Shown: positions 29,781 through 38,138, numbered from the stretch's first letter. The stretch: DNA of 64,000 bases from Candidatus Latescibacterota bacterium (GCA_022824945.1 JAJDYX010000043.1:62001-126000), one strand, 5' to 3'. Notes: a model not told the origin generated them from the letters alone. Translations and numbers: made by a program.

Positions 29781-30641
29781 TCAATCTGAAACAACCGGAT
29801 TTTCGAGTCGTCCCAGCCCATCAATTTCACATATGACATGGTCGCCGTGTTTGAGCCAGAGTTGTGGCTCACGCCCCATACCCACACCGGGTGGTGTGCC
29901 GGTAAAAATCAAATCTCCGGGAGCAAGTGTGAATACATGTGTGAGATAAGCAATGAGTTTGGGTACGCCGAAGATCAGTTGAGATGTATTGGAATCCTGT
30001 ACTGTTTCGCCATTGAGAATACAGCGGATGCCCAGGTTATGAGGATCGGGTACATCGTCTGTTGTGACCAGGTCAGGTCCTATTGGAGCAAATGTGTCAA
30101 AGGTTTTGCCCATCATCCATTGTGCTCCCGGTTTTTCAAGCTGGTAATCACGAGCACTCACGTCGTGTCCAACCATGTAGCCCGCAACGTGGTTGAGGGC
30201 ATCTTCTTCAGAGATATTGCGACCGCGTTTGCCAATAACGACAACGAGCTCGACTTCGTAGTCAACCTGGGAACTCGCGCCGGGAGCCACGATATTCTCA
30301 TCTGGGCCGATGATGGATGATGCATATTTGGAAAAGACAATGGGTTCGTCGGGAATGGGCATGCCGCTCTCGGCGGCATGGTCGGCGTAGTTGAGACCTA
30401 TGCAAATAATTTTTTCTGGATTGTCGATGGGAGCATGAATGCTGACATCTGTTTCAGAAATGGCATGGTCTCCTTTATCAATCACTGCCCTGACCCTGGA
30501 AATGGCGTTATCACCTGCTTCGAGAAATTCTCTCATGGTCGTGGGAATCGAAGGATCGGCAGCACTGAAGTCAATGATCGAATCGCCTGATCGGGCACCG
30601 AGCCGACGCTGTCCCTGGTGTGTAAATGTCACAAGTCGCAT
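29781..30641 (-). CDS. Fumarylacetoacetate hydrolase (FAH) family protein
   Basis: A 286-residue metal-dependent enzyme of the FAH superfamily, which includes ureidoglycolate lyase-like proteins, 2-keto-3-deoxy-L-fuconate hydrolase and oxaloacetate decarboxylase. The first domain is the short N-terminal cap (1-65). The core begins IICIGLNYADHAAESG, and the metal ligands are in DYEVELVVVIG with a further Asp in GHDVSARDYQ. The LIFTGTPPGVGMG loop is typical. Such enzymes often cleave 2,4-dioxo acids from sugar or aromatic breakdown. Substrate undetermined. Confidence 0.88.
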   Translation of the reverse strand: MRLVTFTHQGQRRLGARSGDSIIDFSAADPSIPTTMREFLEAGDNAISRVRAVIDKGDHAISETDVSIHAPIDNPEKIICIGLNYADHAAESGMPIPDEPIVFSKYASSIIGPDENIVAPGASSQVDYEVELVVVIGKRGRNISEEDALNHVAGYMVGHDVSARDYQLEKPGAQWMMGKTFDTFAPIGPDLVTTDDVPDPHNLGIRCILNGETVQDSNTSQLIFGVPKLIAYLTHVFTLAPGDLIFTGTPPGVGMGREPQLWLKHGDHVICEIDGLGRLENPVVSD

Positions 30642-30675
30642 AATGATGTTGTCCTTGGGAATGTGGAGGGGTGTG

Positions 30676-30690
30676 TTGTTCCGCGAACAA
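30676..30690. promoter_or_regulatory. Palindrome upstream of the FAH gene
   Basis: TTGTTC-CGC-GAACAA is a 15-base hyphenated palindrome 35 bases upstream of the FAH start, in the divergent region before the cyclophilin gene. It may be an operator. No matching regulator is in the window. Confidence 0.35.
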
Positions 30691-30764
30691 TAAAGCGCGG
30701 AGAAGAACCACTGTCAAGGAAGATTTGGGGGTGTTTTTTTTGCTTAAAATGTGCAAACGGATTG

Positions 30765-30794
30765 TTGCCTATGATGAGCGTCTGGGCTTATATT
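30765..30794 (+). promoter_or_regulatory. Probable promoter for the cyclophilin lipoprotein gene
   Basis: TTGCCT (30765-30770), 18-base spacer, TATATT (30789-30794). Transcription would start near 30801, about 45 bases before the ATG. Confidence 0.45.
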
Positions 30795-30846
30795 TACAAA
30801 CAGTACATATACCAGGCGGTGTTGTTTTGGTTAAGGAGAAATGTCT

Positions 30847-31530
30847 ATGAAACGATTTGTTTTTTTGGGGCTATGCCTTTCGATAGCGGCCTGTGGAGGT
30901 AGCGGAATGGAAGATTTAAAACAAGCCAATGAGAAGTTGAACAATGAGAATCGGTCGTTGAAAAGCTCTTTGAACAAGGCACAAAACCAGATTAAGCGGG
31001 CTGGCGAGGTCGGAGGCCGAATGCTATTTCTGGTAAAGCAGATTCGGGATGTGAGAGCGCGTATCGCGACGAATATGGGGGATATTGAATTGAAGTTTCA
31101 CCCCGAAAAGGCACCTGTTCATTGTTTCGCCTTTATCGCGCGAGCAGAAAGCGGATTTTACAACAATACCAAGTTTCATCGCGTGATTAAAAATTTTATG
31201 ATTCAGGGCGGCGATCCAAATTCAAAGGACGATGATCCATCTGATGATGGAATGGGGGGACCACTCGTGCATATCCCTCATGAATTTAATGATATAAAAC
31301 ATGTACCGGGTATTCTTTCTATGGCACGCATTCCCGATGTGTCGGCGGGTGCTGGATCACAATTTTTTATCATGCATGGGTCTTCGCCCAATTTGGACAA
31401 TCAATATACTGCTTTTGGAGAGGTGACCAAGGGAATGGATGTAGTTAACAGTATTGCAATGGTCGAAACCGCGCCGGGGGATCGGCCTTTAAAACCCGTG
31501 GTGATCAAGCACATAGATGTGTTTCGATAG
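30847..31530 (+). CDS. Lipoprotein peptidyl-prolyl cis-trans isomerase (cyclophilin type)
   Basis: A periplasmic, membrane-anchored prolyl isomerase of 227 residues. The signal peptide ends in a lipobox, SIAACGG, with the lipidated Cys at about residue 15. A short coiled coil (about 20-50, LKQANEKLNNENRSLK) acts as a stalk. The cyclophilin domain follows from about 75: MGDIELKFHPEKAP, FYNNTKFHRVIKNFMIQGGDP, SMAR, GSQFFI and LDNQYTAFGEV. The catalytic Arg lies in FHRV. The start at 30847 is eight bases from AAGGAG; ATG 30841 is too close. Confidence 0.92.
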   Translation: MKRFVFLGLCLSIAACGGSGMEDLKQANEKLNNENRSLKSSLNKAQNQIKRAGEVGGRMLFLVKQIRDVRARIATNMGDIELKFHPEKAPVHCFAFIARAESGFYNNTKFHRVIKNFMIQGGDPNSKDDDPSDDGMGGPLVHIPHEFNDIKHVPGILSMARIPDVSAGAGSQFFIMHGSSPNLDNQYTAFGEVTKGMDVVNSIAMVETAPGDRPLKPVVIKHIDVFR

Positions 31531-31616
31531 ACGGATGTGGAGAGAAGGGCAAGCGGGTGTATGAAGACGAGCAATGAACAGCTGGTGAAGTGTCACAGTT
31601 GTACACCGCTTCAAGC

Positions 31617-31751
31617 ATGACAGCGGCGCAGTTCAATACTGAACGTTGTGCTACGTGTGCGGGGCCTGACTGCGACGGCAGTTCATCAAAGGAGGTGTGT
31701 CGCAATGAATGTGGAAAAGTGGATAATATTATCAACAAATTAAGTAGTTGA
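31617..31751 (+). CDS. Possible small Cys-rich protein (low support)
   Basis: A 44-residue frame with five Cys (CATCAGPDC, then CRNEC) that could bind a metal. A GTG at 31590 would lengthen it by nine residues. No good ribosome site precedes either start. An overlapping 12-codon frame at 31705-31743 does have a very strong site (AAAGGAGGTG, 31688-31697). A short frame before it, at 31561-31620, also holds a CxxC. These may be remnants of a zinc-ribbon gene or chance. Confidence 0.25.
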   Translation: MTAAQFNTERCATCAGPDCDGSSSKEVCRNECGKVDNIINKLSS

Positions 31752-31814
31752 TTTTATTGAATAAAGGAATAAATCAACACGGATATTAAAAAGTTATCCA
31801 CACACTTTTCCACA
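31710..31814. other. Second DnaA-box cluster in the spacer before pgsA-like gene
   Basis: TGTGGAAAA (31710-31718), AGTGGATAA (31718-31726), the perfect TTATCCACA (31794-31802) and TTTTCCACA (31806-31814) bracket an AT-rich stretch that contains GTTGATTT/AAATCAAC inverted arms (31747-31754, 31771-31778). It is about 10 kb from the main cluster. The rest of the 450-base spacer (31531-31980) shows no clear gene. Confidence 0.6.
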
Positions 31815-31980
31815 TTTCCTCTCGGATTTCTCACCGCTGAAATGCAGGCTTTTCGGGTTGTTTTTTGGCCTGTGCGGAAGGGATATTTCGCTTGCTACAC
31901 CTACAGAATTGGCATATATTTGGATTTGTTATAGCATTAGAAAATTCAAATAAAAACTTCACTATCCGTGGGTTTTAACA

Positions 31981-32595
31981 GTGATTGAAAAAGTTAAAGA
32001 TGATGTTGCCGAGATTTTGGCACCTTCTACAGAATATCTCGTCGAAAAACGCTTTACTCCCGATTTGTTGACGATGATCGGGTTTATTTTCAATATAGGT
32101 GCCGCTGTGCTCTTCGGCTTTGCCTCGCCTACTTCGGCACCATTATTGTATATGTGGGCCGGGTTGACGGTGCTTGTTGCGGGTATTTTTGATTTTCTCG
32201 ACGGGCAGGTGGCGCGCAAGGGTAAAACAGAATCCAAATTTGGTGCGCTTCTCGATTCTACTGTTGATCGGTATTCCGAAATTTTCATCTGGTTTGGCAT
32301 CGCGATCAGTTTTATAAGGGCTGATGATCTCTGGACAAGCTCGGCGGTCTTTTTTGCACTGGCAGGATCTCTGATGGTGAGTTATGTGCGCGCGCGCATC
32401 GAGGGTCTTGGGGCGGAATGCAAAGTTGGGTTTATGCAGCGCCCCGAGCGCGTTATTGCCATTGGTGCTGGCGGCGTGATCGTCCCTTTGATTGGGGATA
32501 TCGGTTTGATCGTGGTGGTCTGGGCAATTGCTCTGTTGGGAAATTTTACTGCGATGGAGCGGGTAATTCACTTTCGAAAGCTGACAAAATCATAA
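31981..32595 (+). CDS. CDP-alcohol phosphatidyltransferase family protein
   Basis: An integral membrane enzyme of phospholipid head-group synthesis; 204 residues. The family motif D-G-x2-A-R-x8-G-x3-D-x3-D is complete in DFLDGQVARKGKTESK followed by FGALLDSTVDR. Several hydrophobic helices surround it (MIGFIFNIGAAVLFGF, LTVLVAGIFDF, LIVVVWAIALLGNF). The DSTVDRYSE form is seen in PgsA-like and inositol-phosphate-transferring members, so the acceptor (glycerol phosphate or inositol phosphate) is undecided. The start is GTG, without a clear ribosome site. Confidence 0.88.
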   Translation: MIEKVKDDVAEILAPSTEYLVEKRFTPDLLTMIGFIFNIGAAVLFGFASPTSAPLLYMWAGLTVLVAGIFDFLDGQVARKGKTESKFGALLDSTVDRYSEIFIWFGIAISFIRADDLWTSSAVFFALAGSLMVSYVRARIEGLGAECKVGFMQRPERVIAIGAGGVIVPLIGDIGLIVVVWAIALLGNFTAMERVIHFRKLTKS

Positions 32596-32623
32596 GGCCT
32601 GGTTGTCGAATACAGGATGACAA

Positions 32624-32653
32624 AACCCGGGGGCATCACCGGGTTCTTTTTTT
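32624..32653 (+). terminator. Rho-independent terminator between the phosphatidyltransferase and dTMP kinase genes
   Basis: AACCCGG (32624-32630), loop of eight, CCGGGTT (32639-32645), then C and seven T. It separates the two genes, so the kinase gene probably has its own promoter or relies on read-through. Confidence 0.8.
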
Positions 32654-32677
32654 CCTTACAGAAAAACGTGGGAACAA

Positions 32678-33748
32678 ATGTCCGGTATTTTCATATCATT
32701 TGAAGGCATTGATAAAAGCGGGAAAAGCACCCAGGCCAAGAAACTGGCTGGTCATCTGCGGGCGCGTGGGCACGAGGTTGTACTTACTTATGAGCCGGGT
32801 GATACAGAACTCGGCCAAGAAATTCGGCGTCTTGTACTCGAAAATAAATCGCGAGGCGAGATAGATGCAACTGCGGAACTGTTCTTATTTTCAGCGGATC
32901 GCGCGCAGCACGTCAACGAATTGATTCGGCCATCGCTGGATGCGGGCAAAGTGGTAATTTCAGATCGTTACGTCGATTCTACACTGGCCTATCAGGGCTA
33001 TGGTCGCGGGTTGAATCTCGATGACCTGAGAATGATTCAAAACGTGGCCACGGGTGGTTTAAAACCAGATATCACAATCTGGATAGATGTCGATTTGCAG
33101 ACGGTTCAAAAACGGGAATTGCCACTTTTTTCAGATCGCATTGAATCAGAAGATAGAGGAGGAGAGAAAACATTTTTTCAAAGGGTTCGGCAGGGTTTTA
33201 AAGAAGCATATCAATCTGAACCCAATCGCATTTTCAGGGTGGATGGTACACAATCTGTCGATGCTGTTTTTAAGGATGTTAAAAAGGTTTTTGTTAATCA
33301 GATCTCGGTCAGGGATTTATATAAGATTGACTTGAAAGACTGGGTACTCAGTACCATCGAGAAGGTAGAAAAAGGAATTGATTGGAATTGCGCGTGGAAA
33401 GAGACATATTTTGAACTGGGAGGCAAGAGCAGAGAAAGCGGGCGTAAATTCTCACCTATGAACGGTACAGAGGTCCTGTATCGACTGGGAAGAATTAAAG
33501 GCAGTAGAAAGCCTTTTCGAAATCCAGAACTGAAAGAGATATGGAACTGTTCAACGAATGGTGCCTATGCGATTCTGGCGTTGGAATACATTTTAGAAAA
33601 GCCCGATATTTCTCGGTCTGCGTTGTGGACCAGAATACAAGAACGCATTCGTTCTGAATTGGGTGAGGAACCCGCAAAGTTCAATCAAGGAGCTCCCACA
33701 GTTGCATATAAGCTGTGGCATCTCGGACTGATCATGCACGATAAATGA
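32678..33748 (+). CDS. tmk: dTMP kinase fused to a C-terminal domain of unknown function
   Basis: Phosphorylates dTMP to dTDP. Residues 1-210 are a normal thymidylate kinase: P-loop FEGIDKSGKSTQ (8-19), SDRYVDSTLAYQG (95-107) and the LID segment FSDRIE then FFQRVRQGF (151-174). Kinases of this family usually end near residue 210. Here the frame continues to 356 (bases 33311-33745) with a sequence I do not recognise. It contains DWNCAWKETYFELGG, FSPMNGTEVLYRLGRIKG and NCSTNGAYAILALEYI, and ends GAPTVAYKLWHLGLI. It looks like a compact helical domain. No frameshift or internal start is needed to explain it. Confidence 0.88.
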   Translation: MSGIFISFEGIDKSGKSTQAKKLAGHLRARGHEVVLTYEPGDTELGQEIRRLVLENKSRGEIDATAELFLFSADRAQHVNELIRPSLDAGKVVISDRYVDSTLAYQGYGRGLNLDDLRMIQNVATGGLKPDITIWIDVDLQTVQKRELPLFSDRIESEDRGGEKTFFQRVRQGFKEAYQSEPNRIFRVDGTQSVDAVFKDVKKVFVNQISVRDLYKIDLKDWVLSTIEKVEKGIDWNCAWKETYFELGGKSRESGRKFSPMNGTEVLYRLGRIKGSRKPFRNPELKEIWNCSTNGAYAILALEYILEKPDISRSALWTRIQERIRSELGEEPAKFNQGAPTVAYKLWHLGLIMHDK

Positions 33749-33789
33749 GTTTGCCGTAAGAACCTGTTACCACAAATTGGAGGCGCCCC

Positions 33790-35709
33790 ATGTTTGGAGC
33801 GAAATTCCGAAGAAGAATCGCCATTTTTACAACTTTAATTGGTGTTTTAGGTGTTTATCTGGTGCTCGATTCCCGGTTGGTGACCGGCGAAGATACTTAT
33901 GAGCAATTGGGGCGCGGTTTTGAGGAGATTAACGAAGCTTACCGCCTGCTCTTCAACCAGTATGTCGATGAGCTGAAGCCAGGGGATTTGAGCAAGGCTG
34001 CCATTTCCGGAATGTTGTGGGATCTGGATCCTTATACGACCCTTTTTGACAGTAGCGATCTCAAGCAACTTCAGATTGAAACACAGGGCAAATTTGGTGG
34101 GCTGGGCATTATGATCAGCAAGCGAGGAAAGGATAATGGGCCTCCGGTTGTGATGAGTGTTATTGAAGGCACGCCTGCCGACAGCACCAGGCTCGTTGTG
34201 GGAGATCGCATCGTCGCCATTGATGGGGATCCGACTTTTGACAAGGATCTACGCGAAATTGTCAATATTTTGCGGGGTGATCCAGGTGCTGGCGTGACCA
34301 TTAAAATTGAGCGACCAGGAATGAAGGAACCATTTGATCAGCCAATTATCCGGGCGCGGATTGATATTTCAAGTGTACAAATTCCGGGCGAAGTCGATCC
34401 CGATATCGGTTATATTTCCATGTCCTGGCTCAGTGCGTCTCGATTTACTGAACGTACGGGAGGGGAGCTGCAACGGGCATTAAAAAAATCGCTCAATAAT
34501 GGTGCTACGGGGATTGTCCTGGACTTGCGCGGCAATCCAGGAGGCTTACTCAACGCGGCGGTTGATGTGGTCGATAAATTTTTGCCATCTAATCGCCTGG
34601 TCGTGTCAACCAGAGGTCGCCTTTCGGATCAGAGTCGCAGTCACAAAACGCGCTACGACTCCATATTGCCCGCCGAGATTCCACTCGTGATCCTGGTTGA
34701 CGAGCGCAGTGCCAGTGCATCAGAAATTGTCGCAGGGGCAATTCAGGATTGGGACCGGGGGGTGATAGTGGGCACGCAAACATTTGGAAAAGGCTCTGTA
34801 CAAACCGTGCGCCCATTGGGGCGTGTGGGCGATAAAGCTTTGAAGTTGACAACAGCAGCTTATTATACGCCGAGTGGGCGCAGCATTCACAATGCTGAGA
34901 AGCGCCGATATCGCGGCGGCCCCATTGAGATTACTGTGGGAAATTCAACACAGGTCTCGGCGTATGAACTCTTTGGCATTATTGGTCAGGCTGAGCGGCG
35001 CGAAGATGTTATTACGGAACTCGAGGAAAGATTTGATCTGGATAAGGACTTAGCCGAAGAAGTACTTGGAATGAGATTGGAAGGCTTGTTGGGTTTGGCT
35101 TCCAAAGAGCATAATGGGCCTGAAGATATCGATCCTGAAAAGGTATTTACAACGCGCGTGAACAAGCGCAAAGTTTATGGCGGCGGTGGCATTAAGCCCG
35201 ATGTGGTGGTTGAACAAGAGCGCAGGCCACGGCTGGTGATAGCATTATTGCGCGAGGGACTGATTTTTGATTTTGCCGTTGATTTTGCAACAAAGCAATC
35301 ATTTCCCAATCGGTTTGAAGACTACACCTTGCCCGAAGATATTGTCGCTCAATTCTGGACTTTCATGGCAGATTCATCCAATGCCGAGGGTTTTGACTAT
35401 AAAGCGGATACAGAAATACAAGTGCAAGAGGTCAAGAAATCACTAAAAGAGAAGGATGTATTGACAGACGAGACCACAGCCGCACTCAGTCAATTGTCAC
35501 ATGCTGCCGAGCGCGAGCGCGAAGCCGATTACAATAAGGCCGAGCCGTATATCCGTCTGGAGATTGAACGGGCATTGGCCAATCGCGTGTGGGGCACTAA
35601 TGGCAAAATTTTAGCGACGCTGAAGGGTGATAAGCAGTTTCAAGAGGCTGTTCGTCTGTTAAAGGATCGAGCTGTTTACGCTCAAAAATTGGCGTTGGTG
35701 GAAGAGTAA
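33790..35709 (+). CDS. S41-family C-terminal processing protease
   Basis: A serine protease of the CtpA/Prc type, 639 residues. An N-terminal membrane anchor (about 10-27) exports it to the periplasm. A PDZ domain lies at about 95-185 (GLGIMISKRG, VIEGTPADSTRLVVGDRI). The catalytic domain has GNPGGLLNAAVDV, the Ser in DERSASASEIVAGAI and the Lys in FGKGSVQTV. The C-terminal 200 residues (from about 440) are an extra, charged helical region longer than in CtpA. The next gene, a sulfatase, starts four bases after the stop. Confidence 0.93.
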   Translation: MFGAKFRRRIAIFTTLIGVLGVYLVLDSRLVTGEDTYEQLGRGFEEINEAYRLLFNQYVDELKPGDLSKAAISGMLWDLDPYTTLFDSSDLKQLQIETQGKFGGLGIMISKRGKDNGPPVVMSVIEGTPADSTRLVVGDRIVAIDGDPTFDKDLREIVNILRGDPGAGVTIKIERPGMKEPFDQPIIRARIDISSVQIPGEVDPDIGYISMSWLSASRFTERTGGELQRALKKSLNNGATGIVLDLRGNPGGLLNAAVDVVDKFLPSNRLVVSTRGRLSDQSRSHKTRYDSILPAEIPLVILVDERSASASEIVAGAIQDWDRGVIVGTQTFGKGSVQTVRPLGRVGDKALKLTTAAYYTPSGRSIHNAEKRRYRGGPIEITVGNSTQVSAYELFGIIGQAERREDVITELEERFDLDKDLAEEVLGMRLEGLLGLASKEHNGPEDIDPEKVFTTRVNKRKVYGGGGIKPDVVVEQERRPRLVIALLREGLIFDFAVDFATKQSFPNRFEDYTLPEDIVAQFWTFMADSSNAEGFDYKADTEIQVQEVKKSLKEKDVLTDETTAALSQLSHAAEREREADYNKAEPYIRLEIERALANRVWGTNGKILATLKGDKQFQEAVRLLKDRAVYAQKLALVEE

Positions 35710-35713
35710 ATAT

Positions 35714-37009
35714 ATGATGTCATTGCCCAATATTATTTTTATTCTCTGTGATGATATCGGCTATGGCGATCTGGGTTGTTATGGGCAAAAGGTTATTCCC
35801 ACACCCCGATTAGATCAGCTTGCGTCGGAATCCATGCGGTTCACGCAGTGTTATACCGGGTCTTCTATCTGCGCGCCATCTCGTTCGGTTTTAATGACGG
35901 GTTTGCACAGTGGACACACGAGGGTGCGCGACAATATGGGCATTGTGGGTGGTGTGGGAGATCAGAAACGGGTGCCGCTTGAGCCGGAGGATTTTACGGT
36001 TGCCGAGATGCTCAAGGAGGCGGGATATACCACTGGGATAACCGGCAAATGGGGATTGGGTGAACCCGATACGACGGGTATTCCCACGCGCAAGGGATTT
36101 GATGCATGGTTTGGCTATCTCAACCAGCGCAACGCGCATTCGTATTATCCGCCCTATTTGTGGCACAATGAAGAGAAGGTTATTCTCAAAGGCAATCTGG
36201 ACGGCCAGGAGAACGACTATTCTCACGATATGATTTTTGACTTTGCCTGTGACTTTATTCGCAACAATAGCGATGGTCCGTTTTTTTTGTACTTGCCGTG
36301 GACATTGCCGCACGGGAGATATGAAATTCCCGATGCGAGTGCTTGGGATGATAAACCCTGGACAGATGATGAGAAAATTTACGCGGCGATGATTACAAAA
36401 ATTGATACACAGGTTGGACAGATTGCGGATTTGCTGCGCGAACTGGGGATAAAGGACAATACGCTTTTGTTTTTTGGTTCTGACCATGGGGCCGCGCGCC
36501 GCTGGGAGCCGTTTGGCAGTTGTGGTGCTTTGCGCGGGCAAAAAGGGACGATGTATGAAGGTGGTTTGCGCACGCCGATGATTGTGCATTGGCCAGCGCG
36601 TATCCCTGCAGGTACCGTGAGTGATCAGGTGTGGTATTACGCCGATTTTATGCCTACAGTTGCAGATGTGATCGGTACAGATGCGCCAGATAATATGGAT
36701 GGCGTAAGCATATTGCCGACGCTTTTGGGTGAATCACAGGATCTTGGGGAGCGCTTTTTATACTGGGAGCGCTTTGGCGGGGGCTTCAAACAGGCTGTGC
36801 GCTGGAAAAATTGGAAGGCCGTGCGCAATCCGTCGCCCCTGTTGCTCGACGAACCGCTCGAGTTATACGATTTGGACAGGGATCTTGGCGAGGAAAACGA
36901 TGTCGCAGCGGATTATCCGGATGTGATCGCCGAAATCGAGAGCTTTATGAAAGATGCGCGCATAGACTCCCCTAATTGGCCGATTGGTGTCAAGGGGGCT
37001 CATGGGTAG
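35714..37009 (+). CDS. Sulfatase (formylglycine type)
   Basis: A 431-residue arylsulfatase-like enzyme. The first metal pair is Asp13-Asp14 in CDDIGYGD; the formylglycine motif is CAPSRSVLMTG, Cys53; GKWGLG and FGSDHGA follow. No signal peptide is seen. It begins four bases after the S41 protease stop and is probably co-transcribed, an unusual pairing. ATG 35717 is an alternative start. A strong terminator follows. Confidence 0.92.
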   Translation: MMSLPNIIFILCDDIGYGDLGCYGQKVIPTPRLDQLASESMRFTQCYTGSSICAPSRSVLMTGLHSGHTRVRDNMGIVGGVGDQKRVPLEPEDFTVAEMLKEAGYTTGITGKWGLGEPDTTGIPTRKGFDAWFGYLNQRNAHSYYPPYLWHNEEKVILKGNLDGQENDYSHDMIFDFACDFIRNNSDGPFFLYLPWTLPHGRYEIPDASAWDDKPWTDDEKIYAAMITKIDTQVGQIADLLRELGIKDNTLLFFGSDHGAARRWEPFGSCGALRGQKGTMYEGGLRTPMIVHWPARIPAGTVSDQVWYYADFMPTVADVIGTDAPDNMDGVSILPTLLGESQDLGERFLYWERFGGGFKQAVRWKNWKAVRNPSPLLLDEPLELYDLDRDLGEENDVAADYPDVIAEIESFMKDARIDSPNWPIGVKGAHG

Positions 37010-37035
37010 TATGCACCGCGACTTGAGTTCGTCAG

Positions 37036-37072
37036 AAAAAAGCGCGAGTCAATAAAGACTTGCGCTTTTTTT
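37036..37072 (+). terminator. Rho-independent terminator after the sulfatase gene
   Basis: A 15-bp stem with one G-T pair, 37036-37050 with 37057-37071, loop AATAAA, followed by T-rich sequence. Its A-rich left flank suggests it can also act for transcription from the right. Confidence 0.85.
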
Positions 37073-37084
37073 AAAATCAAAATG

Positions 37085-37111
37085 CCAGCAACACAGGCGG
37101 TCATCATCATT
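37085..37111. repeat. Left copy of a 27-bp repeat of the nupC 3' end
   Basis: These 27 bases are identical to 38152-38178, the last codons of nupC; with one mismatch the match runs 37079-37111. The two copies, 1067 bases apart, bracket the toxin-antitoxin genes. Confidence 0.85.
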
Positions 37112-37144
37112 CCCACATTGGTGAAGATTTCTTACCTGCGGCGA

Positions 37145-37531
37145 TTACCATATCACATCAATTGAATACTCCTGAAAGGGTCTGTCTCTGCTAACCACTG
37201 GTATGTCCTCTACCATAGCCTGTGCAATGATCAAGCGGTCAAACGGGTCGCGGTGATAAAAGGGAAGTTCGGTATATGTTGCAAGATGAGGTAATGAGAT
37301 AGGTAGTACATCTATTTCGTTTATCAGAAGTTGCTCTGGGATGAACTCACTGAAGGCACGCGACAGACTCAACTTCCCGATACCATACTTAATGGCTATC
37401 TCCCACAGGCTCCCTATGCTCAGCAACACCTCATTATCTATATTAGAGATGATTTGCTCTGCTCTCCGGCTGAGCTTGTCATCGTCTTCTATATACCATA
37501 AAAAACTGTGCGTATCGAGTAAAAGGCGCAT
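37145..37531 (-). CDS. vapC: PIN-domain toxin, VapC type
   Basis: A 128-residue PIN-domain ribonuclease, the toxin of a type II pair. The first metal-binding Asp is in LLLDTHSFLW (Asp6); further acidic residues are in SLWEIAIK and HRDPFDRLIIAQA, and the last in VVSRDRPF. This is the DTHxFLW-HRDPFDR subgroup. Its start codon overlaps the antitoxin stop by one base (TAATG), so translation is coupled. Confidence 0.9.
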   Translation of the reverse strand: MRLLLDTHSFLWYIEDDDKLSRRAEQIISNIDNEVLLSIGSLWEIAIKYGIGKLSLSRAFSEFIPEQLLINEIDVLPISLPHLATYTELPFYHRDPFDRLIIAQAMVEDIPVVSRDRPFQEYSIDVIW

Positions 37532-37779
37532 TACATATATTCCCGGAAATCTTCGAGCGGTTCGTCGAAATCATCGCTTATATGAACAAGCCCTTTGGCA
37601 CTTCCGGGGCGCCGTCGTCGCTTCGTTGGAACTGCTGGTACAGTTGCATCCTGCTCAACAGCCACAAATTTGACCACGGGTTGATTGCGTTCCGTAATAA
37701 TGACATCCTCGCCGCGTCTGGCTCGCTCCACGAGCTCAGGGAACCGTTGCTGTGCTTGATCCAACTCAAAACAGTTCAT
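37531..37779 (-). CDS. Antitoxin, Phd/YefM-like
   Basis: An 82-residue antitoxin that should bind the PIN toxin and repress the operon. The N-terminal fold is recognisable in FELDQAQQRFPELVERARRGEDVIITERNQPVVKFV without extra cysteines. The C-terminal half (RRRRPGSAKGLV and then acidic DDFDEPLEDF) would wrap the toxin. The start at 37779 has GGAG eight to nine bases upstream; the ATG at 37794 has none. A 12-bp inverted repeat lies just upstream. Confidence 0.88.
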   Translation of the reverse strand: MNCFELDQAQQRFPELVERARRGEDVIITERNQPVVKFVAVEQDATVPAVPTKRRRRPGSAKGLVHISDDFDEPLEDFREYM

Positions 37780-37799
37780 TGCAAAATTCTCCATAAATC

Positions 37800-37829
37800 A
37801 GGATATGGTGTCCAGTAACACCATATCCT
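37800..37829. promoter_or_regulatory. 12-bp inverted repeat upstream of the antitoxin gene (candidate operator)
   Basis: AGGATATGGTGT (37800-37811) and ACACCATATCCT (37818-37829) are exact reverse complements with a six-base loop. There is no T-run on the minus strand. The position fits autoregulation by the antitoxin. Confidence 0.6.
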
Positions 37830-37834
37830 CGGGA

Positions 37835-38017
37835 TTATGGTTCATAAGCCGCTGCTCGATCATATCCGCCAATCAGGTGGGACTTATGCGTCGCAAACAC
37901 GATTTCTTTATCTTTGCGCGCCTTTCTGTGCTGGGTTTGTTCCCGCAAACTATCAACCATCTTCTGTAGCCAGATGGTATATTCGTCGGGCAAGCCTCGC
38001 ACATCAAGTGTGTCCAT
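37835..38017 (-). CDS. Small protein of unknown function, possibly an antitoxin
   Basis: A 60-residue charged protein, MDTLDVRGLPDEYTIWLQKMV at its start. It is short, charged and begins with a TLDVRGLP segment like small DNA-binding antitoxins, but I cannot assign it. AAGGAG lies six bases before the start. It sits 20 bases from the operator-like repeat of the toxin-antitoxin pair and within the same repeat-bracketed islet. No cognate toxin is apparent. Confidence 0.6.
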   Translation of the reverse strand: MDTLDVRGLPDEYTIWLQKMVDSLREQTQHRKARKDKEIVFATHKSHLIGGYDRAAAYEP

Positions 38018-38138
38018 CATTTTCTCCTTTGGAATTGATTGCAGGAGGCATGAACCGCTTATATCGGAAATTACCATACCCAACAATAAAAGTCAACCAA
38101 CAGCTTTCATTTTATCTGCGCGAGGGTGGGCTCAGGTG

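Noticed and set aside
30676..30690. LexA/SOS box upstream of the FAH gene
   Set aside because: The half-sites are in the opposite order (GTTC-N3-GAAC) to the GAAC-N4-GTTC type, and the gene is not a repair gene.
37079..37111. A nupC pseudogene
   Set aside because: Only 27-33 bases match, so it is a repeat of the gene end and not a recognisable broken gene.
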